23,222 bases of DNA from CAYGXH01 sp964354485 (lineage in GTDB: Bacteria > Bacteroidota > Ignavibacteria > UBA10030 > SZUA-254). Both the position numbers and the translations under genes were made by a program. The notes beneath the pieces are model-generated. The model was not told where the DNA came from. It did no database searches and worked only from the letters and a program-made list of their open reading frames with translations. This document shows, piece by piece, positions 15,882 through 23,222 of the stretch; within the stretch, counting starts at the first letter, position 1, and each line of letters starts with the position of its first letter. Location: the NCBI GenBank assembly GCA_964354485.1, contig CAYGZY010000203.1, positions 1 to 23,222 on the forward strand, written 5' to 3'.

Positions 15882-17279
15882 CTACTGGTGTTCCACCCTC
15901 GTCCACACCTTTTGCCATTCTCTGCCGTTCCAATAACGGACACCATTTTTTAGATTCTCAAGATATAATTTATCAAATGTCCCTTTTAATTTGTTCTGGG
16001 CAATGAACTGGTTGCGTATTCTTAGGGTGGTGTTGTCATATTTTACCTCTAATATCTTCAGATCGTCTGAAAAAACGTATTCAAATTTTGGATCTTGAGC
16101 TGTGTTATAAAAACCCTTTGTACCGATATTGAATGTCTTTATTCCATTTGTGAAAGTCTCGTTCAAGCAATAAGAATGGCATGGTGTGCCCCATAAATAA
16201 TTCATGTCAGATAAAGGAAGCCGAATAATAAATAATTCAGCAAGAGAGATAGGTAATCCGAATCCTCGCGAATCGCTCGCTTGTTTCTTCTCTGTAATTT
16301 TTAGTGGATCAAGAATACAAATCACTGCGTAGCTTAGGGAGTCAGGATCTCCAACATCATTTTGACCGAAGAAGGTTATTACTTTTCTCCCTGCGATATG
16401 TATAGAACTAATATTCCCGTGACCGAAATGGAAATATTGACCTAATATCACTCCTTTGCTTGAAAGACGATAAACAATATTAGGCGACCGCAAATTATCC
16501 ACAATCGTAAATATTTCTTGCTCACCGTTAATATTTTCACAAATTAAATTTCGCGCATTAAAATTATCGCTATATTTTGACCCATTAAAATATACCTGTT
16601 CACGAAATAATACCTCCTTAATTATTTCCCCCTGAGAAGAGAAATATGTAAGCGGAAATAGATCGCCTACATTTTTGCCGACTTGCAATGCGGTGATAAC
16701 TTCGTTCATATTATCACCATCCAGATCAACAATTCTAATATTACTTATTTTATTAGCATACTCCTGCTCTGATATTTGGAATATACTTTTTGAAGGAATA
16801 TTCCAAAGTAATTGATTATCTTTATTGTAAATCTCAATTGTTGCACTACTCACATTCAAGTGGGGATAGGCGGGATTAGCATCTTTAATAAAATCCTTAA
16901 TACCAAACAACATTGCTGTAGCAACAGCTGCCACGGATATAAATCCACCTATCGCTGCAGGAATTGGATGTCTGTAAACGAAATATAAAAACCTTGCCAT
17001 ATATTTATTTCCGGAAGGTCGCACCGGAAAAGTAAAAGTTTCACTCGTGAAATCTAATTCTGCCTGTCTTTTTACGATGGCTTTCCCCGGCTCTGATGAG
17101 AGACGCTCCGATGCTTCCAGCTCATTTTCAGCTTTTTCGTAAAATACTTTCATCCGCTCTGCCAGCGATCGGCAGCCGTGGCATTCTTTCAGGTGTGCTT
17201 CAATCTCGCCGGTCTGCTCTTTTACCAGATCGGAGCCGAGAATGTAAAGTTCTATCGTATGTTCATCAAGATGTTTCAT
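15882..17279 (-). CDS. transmembrane anti-sigma factor with zinc-finger and VCBS-like extracytoplasmic domain
   Basis: A 465-residue single-pass membrane protein. The N-terminal cytoplasmic part has the zinc-binding anti-sigma motif H29-x3-C33-x2-C36 (HLKECHGC). One membrane segment is near residues 105-127 (PIPAAIGGFISVAAVATAML). The remaining roughly 335 residues face out and contain a calcium-site-like repeat of the FG-GAP/VCBS type (IVDLDGDNMNEVITAL, about 183-198) and further propeller-like strands (GVRYWNGREWQKVW at the end). Anti-sigma factors of this family bind a sigma factor until an outside signal releases it. No sigma factor gene is adjacent; the next upstream genes are a DUF559 gene and an unknown protein. 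Ligand and partner are unknown. Confidence 0.85.
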   Translation of the reverse strand: MKHLDEHTIELYILGSDLVKEQTGEIEAHLKECHGCRSLAERMKVFYEKAENELEASERLSSEPGKAIVKRQAELDFTSETFTFPVRPSGNKYMARFLYFVYRHPIPAAIGGFISVAAVATAMLFGIKDFIKDANPAYPHLNVSSATIEIYNKDNQLLWNIPSKSIFQISEQEYANKISNIRIVDLDGDNMNEVITALQVGKNVGDLFPLTYFSSQGEIIKEVLFREQVYFNGSKYSDNFNARNLICENINGEQEIFTIVDNLRSPNIVYRLSSKGVILGQYFHFGHGNISSIHIAGRKVITFFGQNDVGDPDSLSYAVICILDPLKITEKKQASDSRGFGLPISLAELFIIRLPLSDMNYLWGTPCHSYCLNETFTNGIKTFNIGTKGFYNTAQDPKFEYVFSDDLKILEVKYDNTTLRIRNQFIAQNKLKGTFDKLYLENLKNGVRYWNGREWQKVWTRVEHQ

Positions 17280-17295
17280 AATATTTTAGTGTTGG

Positions 17296-17342
17296 ACGGA
17301 ATGCTATTCCGTGTTCATTCAGGCAATCGATTTAAAAATCGA
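17296..17342. repeat. two palindromes upstream of the anti-sigma gene
   Basis: acggaat-gct-attccgt (17296-17312) and tcgattt-aa-aaatcga (17327-17342) are perfect hairpins 14 bases apart. They begin just upstream of the anti-sigma start codon, in the segment separating it from the DUF559 gene. They look like dispersed repeats. Confidence 0.5.
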
Positions 17343-17398
17343 CCTACAAATAACTAATTGCATTTACATGGTGTTGCGTAACTACCCTCTCCCCTCGA

Positions 17399-17426
17399 TC
17401 CCCTCTCCCGAATTCGGGAGAGGGGA
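17399..17426. repeat. 28-bp perfect palindrome beside the DUF559 gene
   Basis: tcccctctcccgaa reads the same on both strands with its complement across 17399-17426, with no unpaired centre. It lies 10 bases past the DUF559 stop codon and shares the cctctccc core with the repeat at 17458-17496. Confidence 0.75.
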
Positions 17427-17435
17427 AGAATTGAA

Positions 17436-17840
17436 TTACATAACCTTGTTTAAGCATCCCTCTCCTCCCCGGGGAGAGGGATTATAGGGAGAGGGTCTAA
17501 AAGCCAAAATCTTCTCTATTACATTTTCAACGTTTTCCGTTACTTCCTCATTCTTTATTCTCAAACATTTATAACCCATCATTTTAAATTCCTGAAATCT
17601 AATATTGTCATATTCTTTTTGATCTGTTTCATTATGAATTCCGCCTTCAAGCTCTACTATCAATTTTAACTTTGCACAATAGAAATCTACGACATATCTA
17701 CCGATATGATGCTGTCGTCTGAATTTTAATCCCACAACATTCTTTCTTCTTAACCTTTGCCATAAAACATTTTCTGCAAACGTTGCGCTTTTCCTAAGTT
17801 CCTTTGCAACTTCAATAATATGATGAGGATATGATTTCAT
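17436..17840 (-). CDS. DUF559 domain protein (Vsr-like/PDDEXK endonuclease fold)
   Basis: A 134-residue DUF559 protein of the very-short-patch-repair-like endonuclease fold. The core reads FRRQHHIGRYVVDFYC, then LIVELEGGIH, giving D52 and E63-x-E65 as likely metal ligands; MGYKCLRIKNEEV near residue 94 is the usual end of the fold. Activity is not proven for the family. The ATG at 17840 has GGAGGG about ten bases upstream; a TTG at 17846 is an alternative. The last 20 or so residues (RPSPYNPSPRGGEG, then CLNKVM) are encoded by the flanking palindromic repeat and are probably not part of the fold. The gene sits between the anti-sigma gene and the unknown 340-residue gene, all on the minus strand. 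Confidence 0.88.
   Translation of the reverse strand: MKSYPHHIIEVAKELRKSATFAENVLWQRLRRKNVVGLKFRRQHHIGRYVVDFYCAKLKLIVELEGGIHNETDQKEYDNIRFQEFKMMGYKCLRIKNEEVTENVENVIEKILAFRPSPYNPSPRGGEGCLNKVM
17458..17496. repeat. palindromic repeat inside the 3' end of the DUF559 gene
   Basis: ccctctcctccccggggagaggg (17458-17480) is an imperfect palindrome, followed by tatagggagagggt (17483-17496). The latter is found inverted, lacking two bases, as accctccctata at 17850-17861, next to the DUF559 start. The repeat therefore brackets the gene and also codes for its C-terminal tail. Confidence 0.65.
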
Positions 17841-17896
17841 ATCCAAACAACCCTCCCTATAAAATTACCACAAACCTTACCCGTTACCCTTGCGCT

Positions 17897-18919
17897 TCAC
17901 TCCTTCAATCTTTTCACTGCTTCCTTCTGCGCGAGTTTCCATAAGTACTCTACCGTATTCCTGTGACTCTTTCTGTACTCTTCTTTCGTGAGATCAGGTA
18001 TATGTCTCTTTAAATTATCAAAGAGTGAAAGATCCTGTCCGTTACCGCCAATATACTTTTCCGTTAAACCTTCCTCCATCACATGAAAGTATTTCTCAAA
18101 TACCTCATGAGAAATATTTTTCTTATCAACATACTTCTTGGACATCTGCGACATCAGATCACGGCAAACTTTATTGATTATATCTTCAGTATCACGTATG
18201 ACCGTGGCATCCTCAATTTGTACTGTATTGCTATGTATGTCCCTCTTTGTGTTATATACAGAGCGGAACAGAAGTCCGACATATATCACAGGCACAATAC
18301 GACATCGTTCACACTGCTCTAGGATAACCAAAGAGAGTTTTGCAAGTAATTCCGGTACCACTTCGCTTCCTCTAGTCATCGGCATGAACAACTGCTCAAG
18401 CTCTTCGTGCTGGAACGGTGGAAGATGTTCAAGTCCGTCACACAAGACTGGTATAAGGCATTGCTCCCCAAACCGGTCGGTTTCAGTAAAGTTCTTTAAT
18501 GAATAAACGGCAAGTTTGACGTTGCGTAAAATCTTTGCGAGTGAGGGATCAGTCTGACTGTAAAGACGGTATACACCGTGATTTACTTTGGAAAAAACCA
18601 GTCGGCGGGCATGAGCGAGAATTTCTTCATCACGCGCCGATGACATCTGTAAGCCTGCGAAGTACGAAACAAGCTGAATGTAATCACCATCCTTATTCTG
18701 CTGAAATAGCTCTGCAATACAATCATACGCTAGGTCAGAAGTCTTCAGACCCGTAACATTCGTCAGCATACCGCAGGTCGATTTACTGGCAAGAAATGCT
18801 GAGGCAAGTGCGTGGAAAACACTTACAAGCTGGTTAAGCTGTTCACGCGTAGATGAACCGCCAATAACCGAGAGAATATTTTGCTTTAACCCAGCAGATA
18901 AAGTGCGATGATTGTACAT
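17897..18919 (-). CDS. protein of unknown function (340 aa)
   Basis: I do not recognise this protein. It has no signal peptide and no clear membrane segment, is rich in predicted helices, and contains several cysteines (LEQCERCRIVPV among them). Segments of note are DLAYDCIAELFQQNKDGDYI near residue 62, RNVKLAVYSLKNFTETDRFG near 132, and a charged C-terminus (HRNTVEYLWKLAQKEAVKRL). The first of these faintly recalls sigma region 2 helices, but no sigma2 or sigma4 domain can be claimed. It is the first gene of a same-strand set: this gene, DUF559, then the transmembrane anti-sigma factor. It therefore sits where an ECF sigma gene would be expected, and could be an unusual partner of the anti-sigma protein. 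Codon use looks normal for a real gene. Confidence 0.75.
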   Translation of the reverse strand: MYNHRTLSAGLKQNILSVIGGSSTREQLNQLVSVFHALASAFLASKSTCGMLTNVTGLKTSDLAYDCIAELFQQNKDGDYIQLVSYFAGLQMSSARDEEILAHARRLVFSKVNHGVYRLYSQTDPSLAKILRNVKLAVYSLKNFTETDRFGEQCLIPVLCDGLEHLPPFQHEELEQLFMPMTRGSEVVPELLAKLSLVILEQCERCRIVPVIYVGLLFRSVYNTKRDIHSNTVQIEDATVIRDTEDIINKVCRDLMSQMSKKYVDKKNISHEVFEKYFHVMEEGLTEKYIGGNGQDLSLFDNLKRHIPDLTKEEYRKSHRNTVEYLWKLAQKEAVKRLKE

Positions 18920-19003
18920 TGCCCAGGAGGGATTTGCCCCTTATTGAATTGACTTCCGCAATAATATTAAAGCTATCAATAATCCTGTCTTAAATCAACA
19001 TCC

Positions 19004-19025
19004 TATCGAAATCCCGATGTCGATA
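19004..19025. repeat. small inverted repeat downstream of the transporter gene
   Basis: tatcga (19004-19009) is inverted at 19020-19025, with catc/gatg pairs nested nearby. It lies in the gap between the minus-strand transporter gene and the unknown 340-residue gene and may be a terminator remnant or dispersed repeat. Confidence 0.3.
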
Positions 19026-19052
19026 ATTTCCCTATTTACTCATATTAACGCT

Positions 19053-20333
19053 TCAGATCGCCGGTACGGATCGGCTCTCCTGGAACGTTACCACTTTATT
19101 GTAAATCGCCATGAGAACGGTCGCAAGTACGCCGATGCCGATGAGCGCAAGCCATACGAGATTAATATTTCCGCTCGTTTTCGTTACCTGGTATAACCAG
19201 CCCCCGAGCGGATCACCCACAAATCGTGCTATCGCAATCGGCAGGAATGCATATCCCTGGAACAATCCCTGCTGACCCGGCGGTGCAATTTCTGAAATGT
19301 ATTCGTAATAGCGCGGAGCCTGAATCATCTCACCGATGGAAAATGCTACTATGCCGGCAGCAATAGTCGGAATGCTCGGGAAAATGCCGATGATGATCCA
19401 GATCAGACTTGAAAGCGCAAAGCCGAGAAGAATTGCCTGCCGCGTCGGTATTTTTTTCGTCAGACGATTGATTGGTATCTGCAAGAGAATGATAACCCCT
19501 GCGCCGGACCACGACTGGATGATTTCGTACGGTGCGGCCGGATTTATGAAATCTGTAATGTAATACGGAATGATGATGAATTCCTGCCAGAAGATAATCC
19601 AGTAAAGTGAATAAATGAGGAGGAAGATCATGAACTTCACATTCGCAAGGACAACGAAGAGGTTTGCGATTTTCTTTCCCATCGATTCAACAACTTCCGT
19701 TCCTCCGCTCTTCACCTCCTTATATAACAGCATGTTCACAACGAGCATCGCCAAACAGCTGAATGCGGAAACCATGTACACAAATTCGTTACCAAGACTG
19801 TCTCTCACAAAGTATGCGATTGTCGGTCCGATCATGGCGCCCGCGTTTACGAGCCAGTAGTAAATAGCAAAGCCGAGCGATTTTGTTTTCTCATTTGTCG
19901 TAACCGCGACTGTCCCGAGAACCGACGGCTTGATAAATGATCCGCCGAATGCCGTCAGAACGAGAAATACAACCATTACCCAGTAGAGAGAATAGCCGTC
20001 ATAGATCCCGCTGAAGATACTCATACCGACAGAACCGATGAGAAAATAACCGAGGGCGAGTACTGAAAACGCGATGTTGAACGCACGCCGGAATCCCCAC
20101 TTGTCTGCCAGTGTACCGCCGAGAATCGGCAGAAGGTAAATCAAGCCGCCGAAGAGACCCGACAGCTGACCCGCCTCGGCTTCGGTGAAGCCCAATTTGT
20201 TGCGCATGTAAATCATGAATACGATCTGCTGTCCGTAGTAGGCAAGCCGCTCGAATAGTTCCATCCCGTTCGCGACCCAGAATGTCGGATGAAATCCCTG
20301 TCTCAGCTTTTTAAATCCGCGTAGTTCTTCCAT
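19053..20333 (-). CDS. MFS transporter, POT/PTR peptide-transporter-like
   Basis: A 426-residue inner-membrane protein with about 12 hydrophobic segments. The N-terminal ELFERLAYYG (ExxER at residues 25-29) is the proton-coupling signature of the POT/PTR2 peptide transporter group, and GGTLADKWGFRRAF is the MFS loop 2-3 motif. IKPSVLGTVAVT after helix 4 also suits POT proteins. It is shorter than typical bacterial POT members (about 450-500), mostly in the central loops, so the substrate could be something other than di- or tripeptides. GAGGAG lies 5-10 bases before the ATG. It is divergent from the dehydrogenase operon across 186 bases. Confidence 0.88.
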   Translation of the reverse strand: MEELRGFKKLRQGFHPTFWVANGMELFERLAYYGQQIVFMIYMRNKLGFTEAEAGQLSGLFGGLIYLLPILGGTLADKWGFRRAFNIAFSVLALGYFLIGSVGMSIFSGIYDGYSLYWVMVVFLVLTAFGGSFIKPSVLGTVAVTTNEKTKSLGFAIYYWLVNAGAMIGPTIAYFVRDSLGNEFVYMVSAFSCLAMLVVNMLLYKEVKSGGTEVVESMGKKIANLFVVLANVKFMIFLLIYSLYWIIFWQEFIIIPYYITDFINPAAPYEIIQSWSGAGVIILLQIPINRLTKKIPTRQAILLGFALSSLIWIIIGIFPSIPTIAAGIVAFSIGEMIQAPRYYEYISEIAPPGQQGLFQGYAFLPIAIARFVGDPLGGWLYQVTKTSGNINLVWLALIGIGVLATVLMAIYNKVVTFQESRSVPAI

Positions 20334-20453
20334 TAGTGCTCCTCATGGTTATCTTCTCATTAAATAGCCGATGTTAATAAGTACGAAAAAGTAGCGAATT
20401 GGGAATTGGAAAACAAGAAAAAACGCTCTAGCAGGTCTCCGCACCCTAAATGA

Positions 20454-20484
20454 TTGTTACTAATGCATTTTTTAGTTACATTTT
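20454..20484 (+). promoter_or_regulatory. candidate Bacteroidota-type promoter of the dehydrogenase operon
   Basis: TTG (20454-20456), 20 bases, then TACATTTT (20477-20484), close to the TTTG...TAnnTTTG pattern of primary promoters in Bacteroidota. It lies 35 bases before the start codon at 20520. The match is partial. Confidence 0.3.
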
Positions 20485-20519
20485 TCAACACAATCCTTCA
20501 CACATTTTAGAACGGACAG

Positions 20520-21560
20520 ATGAAAGCAATTCGATTTCATGAATTCGGAGACGCCGGCGTGCTCACAGCCGAAGAAGCGCCAAAGCCAACTATAGGTCCG
20601 GGGGATGTTCTTATTCAGGTAAAAGCCGCGGCGCTTAATCACCTTGATCTCTGGGTAAGAAGCGGCTCGCGGGAGAAGAATATTCCTCTACCCCACATCC
20701 CCGGATCCGACGGTTCCGGAATCGTCGCGGAAGTTGGCAGTACCGCCGGACACATCAAAGCCGGAGAAAAAGTTCTGATTTCACCGGGAATTTCGTGCGG
20801 ACACTGTGCATTCTGCCTGGGTGGAAAAGATAATCTGTGCCGGCATTACCATGTGTTAGGAACACAGGAAAATGGGACGTATGCCGAGTTTGTCAGAGTG
20901 CCTGCAATTAACGTAGTTCCCATTCCCGAGGGACTGGATTTCGTTCAGGCAGCCGCAGTCCCGCTCGTTTTCCTCACGGCATGGCACATGCTCGTCACTC
21001 TTACGAAAGTACAGGCAGGTGAGACAGTTCTTATCCACGGAGCGGGAAGCGGTGTGGGCTCGGCTGCAATTCAGATCGCAAAGCTGATGGGCGCACAGGT
21101 CATTACGACAGCAGGTACCGATGAGAAATTGAAAAAAGCACAACAGCTCGGCGCCGATGAAGTTATCAATTACAAAGTAAGTGAATTTGCAGAAGAGGTA
21201 AAGCGCATAACGAACAAGCGCGGCGTCGATATAGTCTTCGAGCATACGGGAGGCGAAGTGTTCGAAAAAAGTATCAACGTACTGACGAAGGGTGGTCGAC
21301 TTGTCACATGCGGCGCTACTTCGGCATACACCGCTAACCTCGATCTGCGGTTTATTTATGCGAAGCATCTCACTATCTTCGGATCGTTCATGGGAACGAA
21401 GCAGGAATTAATCGAAGTGTTAAAGTTTTTTAAATCGGGTGTTGGAAACCGTCGGCTCACGCCTATAATCGACACTATTCTGCCGCTCGAGAAAGCATCT
21501 GAAGCCCACCGCAGAATGGAAGAACGCAGGAACTTTGGAAAAATTGTCCTTACAATCTAG
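20520..21560 (+). CDS. zinc-type medium-chain alcohol dehydrogenase/quinone oxidoreductase
   Basis: A 346-residue NAD(P)-dependent MDR-family enzyme. The structural zinc site is complete: C93, C96, C99 and C107 in GISCGHCAFCLGGKDNLC. The catalytic zinc site is not: the usual Cys is N40 (AALNHLDLW), and the GHE stretch reads GSDGSG, so it is more like the quinone-oxidoreductase/crotonyl-CoA-reductase side of the family. The nucleotide fold starts at residue 171 with LIHGAGSGVGSAA. Substrate is unknown. It leads a plus-strand set with the VOC protein 17 bases downstream and the threonine dehydratase after that, suggesting one transcript. Confidence 0.9.
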   Translation: MKAIRFHEFGDAGVLTAEEAPKPTIGPGDVLIQVKAAALNHLDLWVRSGSREKNIPLPHIPGSDGSGIVAEVGSTAGHIKAGEKVLISPGISCGHCAFCLGGKDNLCRHYHVLGTQENGTYAEFVRVPAINVVPIPEGLDFVQAAAVPLVFLTAWHMLVTLTKVQAGETVLIHGAGSGVGSAAIQIAKLMGAQVITTAGTDEKLKKAQQLGADEVINYKVSEFAEEVKRITNKRGVDIVFEHTGGEVFEKSINVLTKGGRLVTCGATSAYTANLDLRFIYAKHLTIFGSFMGTKQELIEVLKFFKSGVGNRRLTPIIDTILPLEKASEAHRRMEERRNFGKIVLTI

Positions 21561-21577
21561 AACAGAAAGGAACTCTG

Positions 21578-21925
21578 ATGAATCACTTTGGTCATATTGA
21601 AATTCCCGTTAAAGATTTAACCGTAAGCAAAATATTCTTCGGAAAAGTATTCGGATGGAAATTCCAGGATATTTCGGGGATCGACTACGTCATGTTCCGC
21701 ACGGAGCATAAACCGAACGGCGGACTTTTTAAAGTCAAGCAAATGCCAAAGAGCGGACAGGTAAATGTCTATATCGAAGTAAAAAATATCAATTCAATTC
21801 TCGTAAAAATCAAAAAAGCCAGGGGCACGGTGATAGTCAGAAAAACATCCCTTGGTAAAATGGGGTGGTTCGCAACCTTTGCCACACCCGACGGCTGTCA
21901 TCTCAGTCTCTGGCAGAGAAAGTAA
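21578..21925 (+). CDS. VOC (glyoxalase/bleomycin-resistance) family protein
   Basis: A 115-residue single vicinal-oxygen-chelate domain built from two beta-alpha-beta-beta-beta units. It opens with MNHFGHIEIPVKDLTVSKIF, holding the usual first metal His (H6), and its second half starts at NVYIEVKNINSIL. The final strand reads TPDGCHLSLWQRK, where many relatives have GNxxGLxx, so metal binding may be altered. AAGGAA nine bases before the ATG is a good ribosome binding site. Substrate unknown; members act as lyases, isomerases or drug-binding proteins. Confidence 0.87.
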   Translation: MNHFGHIEIPVKDLTVSKIFFGKVFGWKFQDISGIDYVMFRTEHKPNGGLFKVKQMPKSGQVNVYIEVKNINSILVKIKKARGTVIVRKTSLGKMGWFATFATPDGCHLSLWQRK

Positions 21926-21963
21926 GAAAAACAAAACAGCAAACATTCTCCCTTGGGGAACGT

Positions 21964-22911
21964 GTGGTTACTATAGAAGATATCGAAAAAGCTTTTGCTG
22001 TCATCCATCCTGTCGTGCACAAAACTCCGCTCCTCTCATCCCGCACATTCAACAGCGCTACCGACAACAACGTATTTTTCAAAGCTGAAAATTTCCAGCG
22101 TACCGGCGCATTCAAACTACGCGGTGCGTACAACAAAATCAGCTCTCTTACACCCGAAGAGCGCAATCGCGGCGTCATTGCACACTCATCGGGCAACCAC
22201 GCTCAGGGAGTTGCATACGCGAGCGCTATGTTCGGAATTACAGCTGTCATTGTAATGCCCGAAAATTCGGTGAAGAGCAAGGTAACCGCAACTCAGAGCT
22301 ATGGTGCAGAAGTAGTCTTTTGCGGTAACACGACAGATGACCGCGAACACACAACCCAAGAGTTAATAAACCAGTTCGGATATACACTCATTCATCCATA
22401 CAACGATGAAAAGCTCATTGCGGGTCAGGGAACAGTCGCACTGGAAATTTTCCAGGAACTGAATGATCTGGATTATCTCTTTGTTCCGGTTGGCGGAGGC
22501 GGACTTATATCAGGATGTGCTGTTGCCGCAAAATCATTATCAACTAAAGTAAAAGTCATAGGAGTTGAAGCAGAGGGGGCGAACGATTGTTTTCAATCAT
22601 TCCGCGCAAAGAAAATAATCAAGCTGAAATCGGTAAACACAATTGCAGATGGGATGCGTACGCTCTCCGTAGGTACGCTTAACTTTGAAATTATCATGAA
22701 GTACGTTGATGATGTTGTCACTATTCGCGACGAAGATATCATTCCTATGATGAGATTTTTCCTCGAGCGCATGAAGATACTTGTTGAGCCAACCGGTGCA
22801 GTTGCGGCAGCCGCGGTAATAAAAAACGTTTTAGGATTACGGAAGAAGAACATCTGCGTAGTAATCAGCGGGGGTAATGTCGACATGGAGATGGTAAAGA
22901 GGGAGATGTGA
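21964..22911 (+). CDS. threonine/serine dehydratase (PLP fold type II, TdcB/serine-racemase-like)
   Basis: A 315-residue pyridoxal-phosphate enzyme that deaminates threonine to 2-oxobutyrate or serine to pyruvate; some relatives racemise serine. The cofactor lysine is K51 in TGAFKLRGA. SSGNHAQGVA binds the substrate carboxylate, and VPVGGGGLISG holds the phosphate. There is no C-terminal ACT regulatory domain, so it matches the short catabolic type rather than biosynthetic IlvA. The frame is open to an ATG at 21865 inside the VOC gene, but those extra residues read as VOC sequence in another frame. I chose the GTG at 21964 (MVTIEDIEKAF), 38 bases after the VOC stop. A heptad repeat starts at the base after the TGA. 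Confidence 0.92.
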   Translation: MVTIEDIEKAFAVIHPVVHKTPLLSSRTFNSATDNNVFFKAENFQRTGAFKLRGAYNKISSLTPEERNRGVIAHSSGNHAQGVAYASAMFGITAVIVMPENSVKSKVTATQSYGAEVVFCGNTTDDREHTTQELINQFGYTLIHPYNDEKLIAGQGTVALEIFQELNDLDYLFVPVGGGGLISGCAVAAKSLSTKVKVIGVEAEGANDCFQSFRAKKIIKLKSVNTIADGMRTLSVGTLNFEIIMKYVDDVVTIRDEDIIPMMRFFLERMKILVEPTGAVAAAAVIKNVLGLRKKNICVVISGGNVDMEMVKREM

Positions 22912-22953
22912 GGAGTTAGGGGTGGGTAGGGAGTAGCGAGCAAGGAGCAAGCT
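22912..22953. repeat. second degenerate 7-bp repeat array
   Basis: In steps of seven from the base after the dehydratase stop: GGAGTTA, GGGGTGG, GTAGGGA, GTAGCGA, GCAAGGA, GCAAGCT. The last four keep G-(T/C)-A-(G/A) at fixed positions. It resembles the array at 11073-11225 in period and in position directly after a stop codon, but not in core sequence. The rest of 22954-23145 shows only a 15-bp palindrome (23086-23100) and no gene. Confidence 0.55.
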
Positions 22954-23145
22954 TGGAAAGGGGATGGTATGCATTATGGGATAAATGAATTACAATGATT
23001 TTATTTTATCAGCGAAATCAATTCATCAACGGTTATCAGCGGTTAAGACGACTAGTACATAAGGACAAAACAATTCATACAAAAATTCTAATCATTAGAA
23101 ATAAACTGAACCGCAGAGAGAAGCTTACTACTCTTTTAACTCTGG

Positions 23146-23222
23146 TTCCCAAAGTCCTCTTTGGGAATCCCCACAGGCAAGAACAGTTGTCGTGAAGTTT
23201 GGACATTCCCAAGCGGGAGCTT
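23146..23222. repeat. hairpin repeats at the right edge
   Basis: ttcccaaag-tcct-ctttgggaa (23146-23167) is a perfect 9-bp hairpin. A second element starts at 23203 (cattcccaagcgggagctt) and is cut by the window end; its expected continuation resembles bases 66-80. A 66-codon ORF (22995-23195) ends inside the hairpin and is not supported as a gene. Confidence 0.55.

Noticed and set aside
17897..18919. ECF sigma factor assignment for the 340-residue protein
   Set aside because: Position fits, but no sigma2 or sigma4 motif can be shown and the length is too great for a normal ECF sigma factor.
20856..21368. 170-codon minus-strand ORF
   Set aside because: Antisense shadow of the zinc-type dehydrogenase gene.
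22995..23195. 66-codon ORF near the right edge
   Set aside because: Its C-terminal part (LVPKVLFGN) is the translation of the 23146-23167 hairpin; no domain and no ribosome binding site.

Overview
The window looks like a chromosomal segment from a member of the Bacteroidota/Ignavibacteriota (FCB) group. The best marker is the C-terminus of the protein at 14308-15603, a type IX secretion sorting domain with the QNYPNPFNP signature common in Ignavibacteria-type genomes. A DUF5916 outer-membrane protein, a membrane-bound anti-sigma factor with a VCBS-like outer part, and dense hairpin repeats between genes fit this. Placement is from family knowledge only; no rRNA or tRNA gene was seen.

Layout. 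1-787 holds no gene I can support and is a patchwork of short palindromic repeats. 788-6511 (minus) carries a DUF5916 protein and the transcription-repair coupling factor Mfd. ArfB (6736-7170, plus) faces ThyX (7811-8674, minus), with a GxxExxY nuclease-like gene between them, framed by exact 31-bp direct repeats. 8788-9794 (minus) is an AT-rich HTH-repressor plus ImmA/IrrE-peptidase pair with its own palindromic operator; the peptidase gene appears to carry an early frameshift. Divergent from it, 10040-11072 (plus) is a Nudix hydrolase overlapping an Ogg2-type 8-oxoguanine glycosylase. 11073-11225 is an array of degenerate 7-bp repeats. 11238-14168 (plus) has a saccharopine-dehydrogenase-family enzyme, a 46-codon ORF, and a cell-wall amidase. 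14308-18919 (minus) has the T9SS-exported beta-propeller protein, the anti-sigma protein, a DUF559 nuclease-like gene framed by palindromes, and a 340-residue protein I do not recognise. 19053-20333 (minus) is a POT-like transporter. 20520-22911 (plus) is a likely operon of a zinc-type dehydrogenase, a VOC protein and a threonine/serine dehydratase, followed by a second heptad array and hairpin repeats.

How the genes fit. DNA maintenance is over-represented: Mfd, ThyX, a probable 8-oxo-dGTP/8-oxoguanine module, and a DdrO/IrrE-like switch sharing an intergenic region with that module. Two unrelated small PDDEXK-type genes (GxxExxY and DUF559) each sit inside their own repeat family, which suggests selfish nuclease cassettes. 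The most promising undescribed items are these repeat-framed nuclease cassettes, the 7-bp periodic arrays that begin directly after stop codons, and the anti-sigma locus, where an unknown protein occupies the place expected for a sigma factor.
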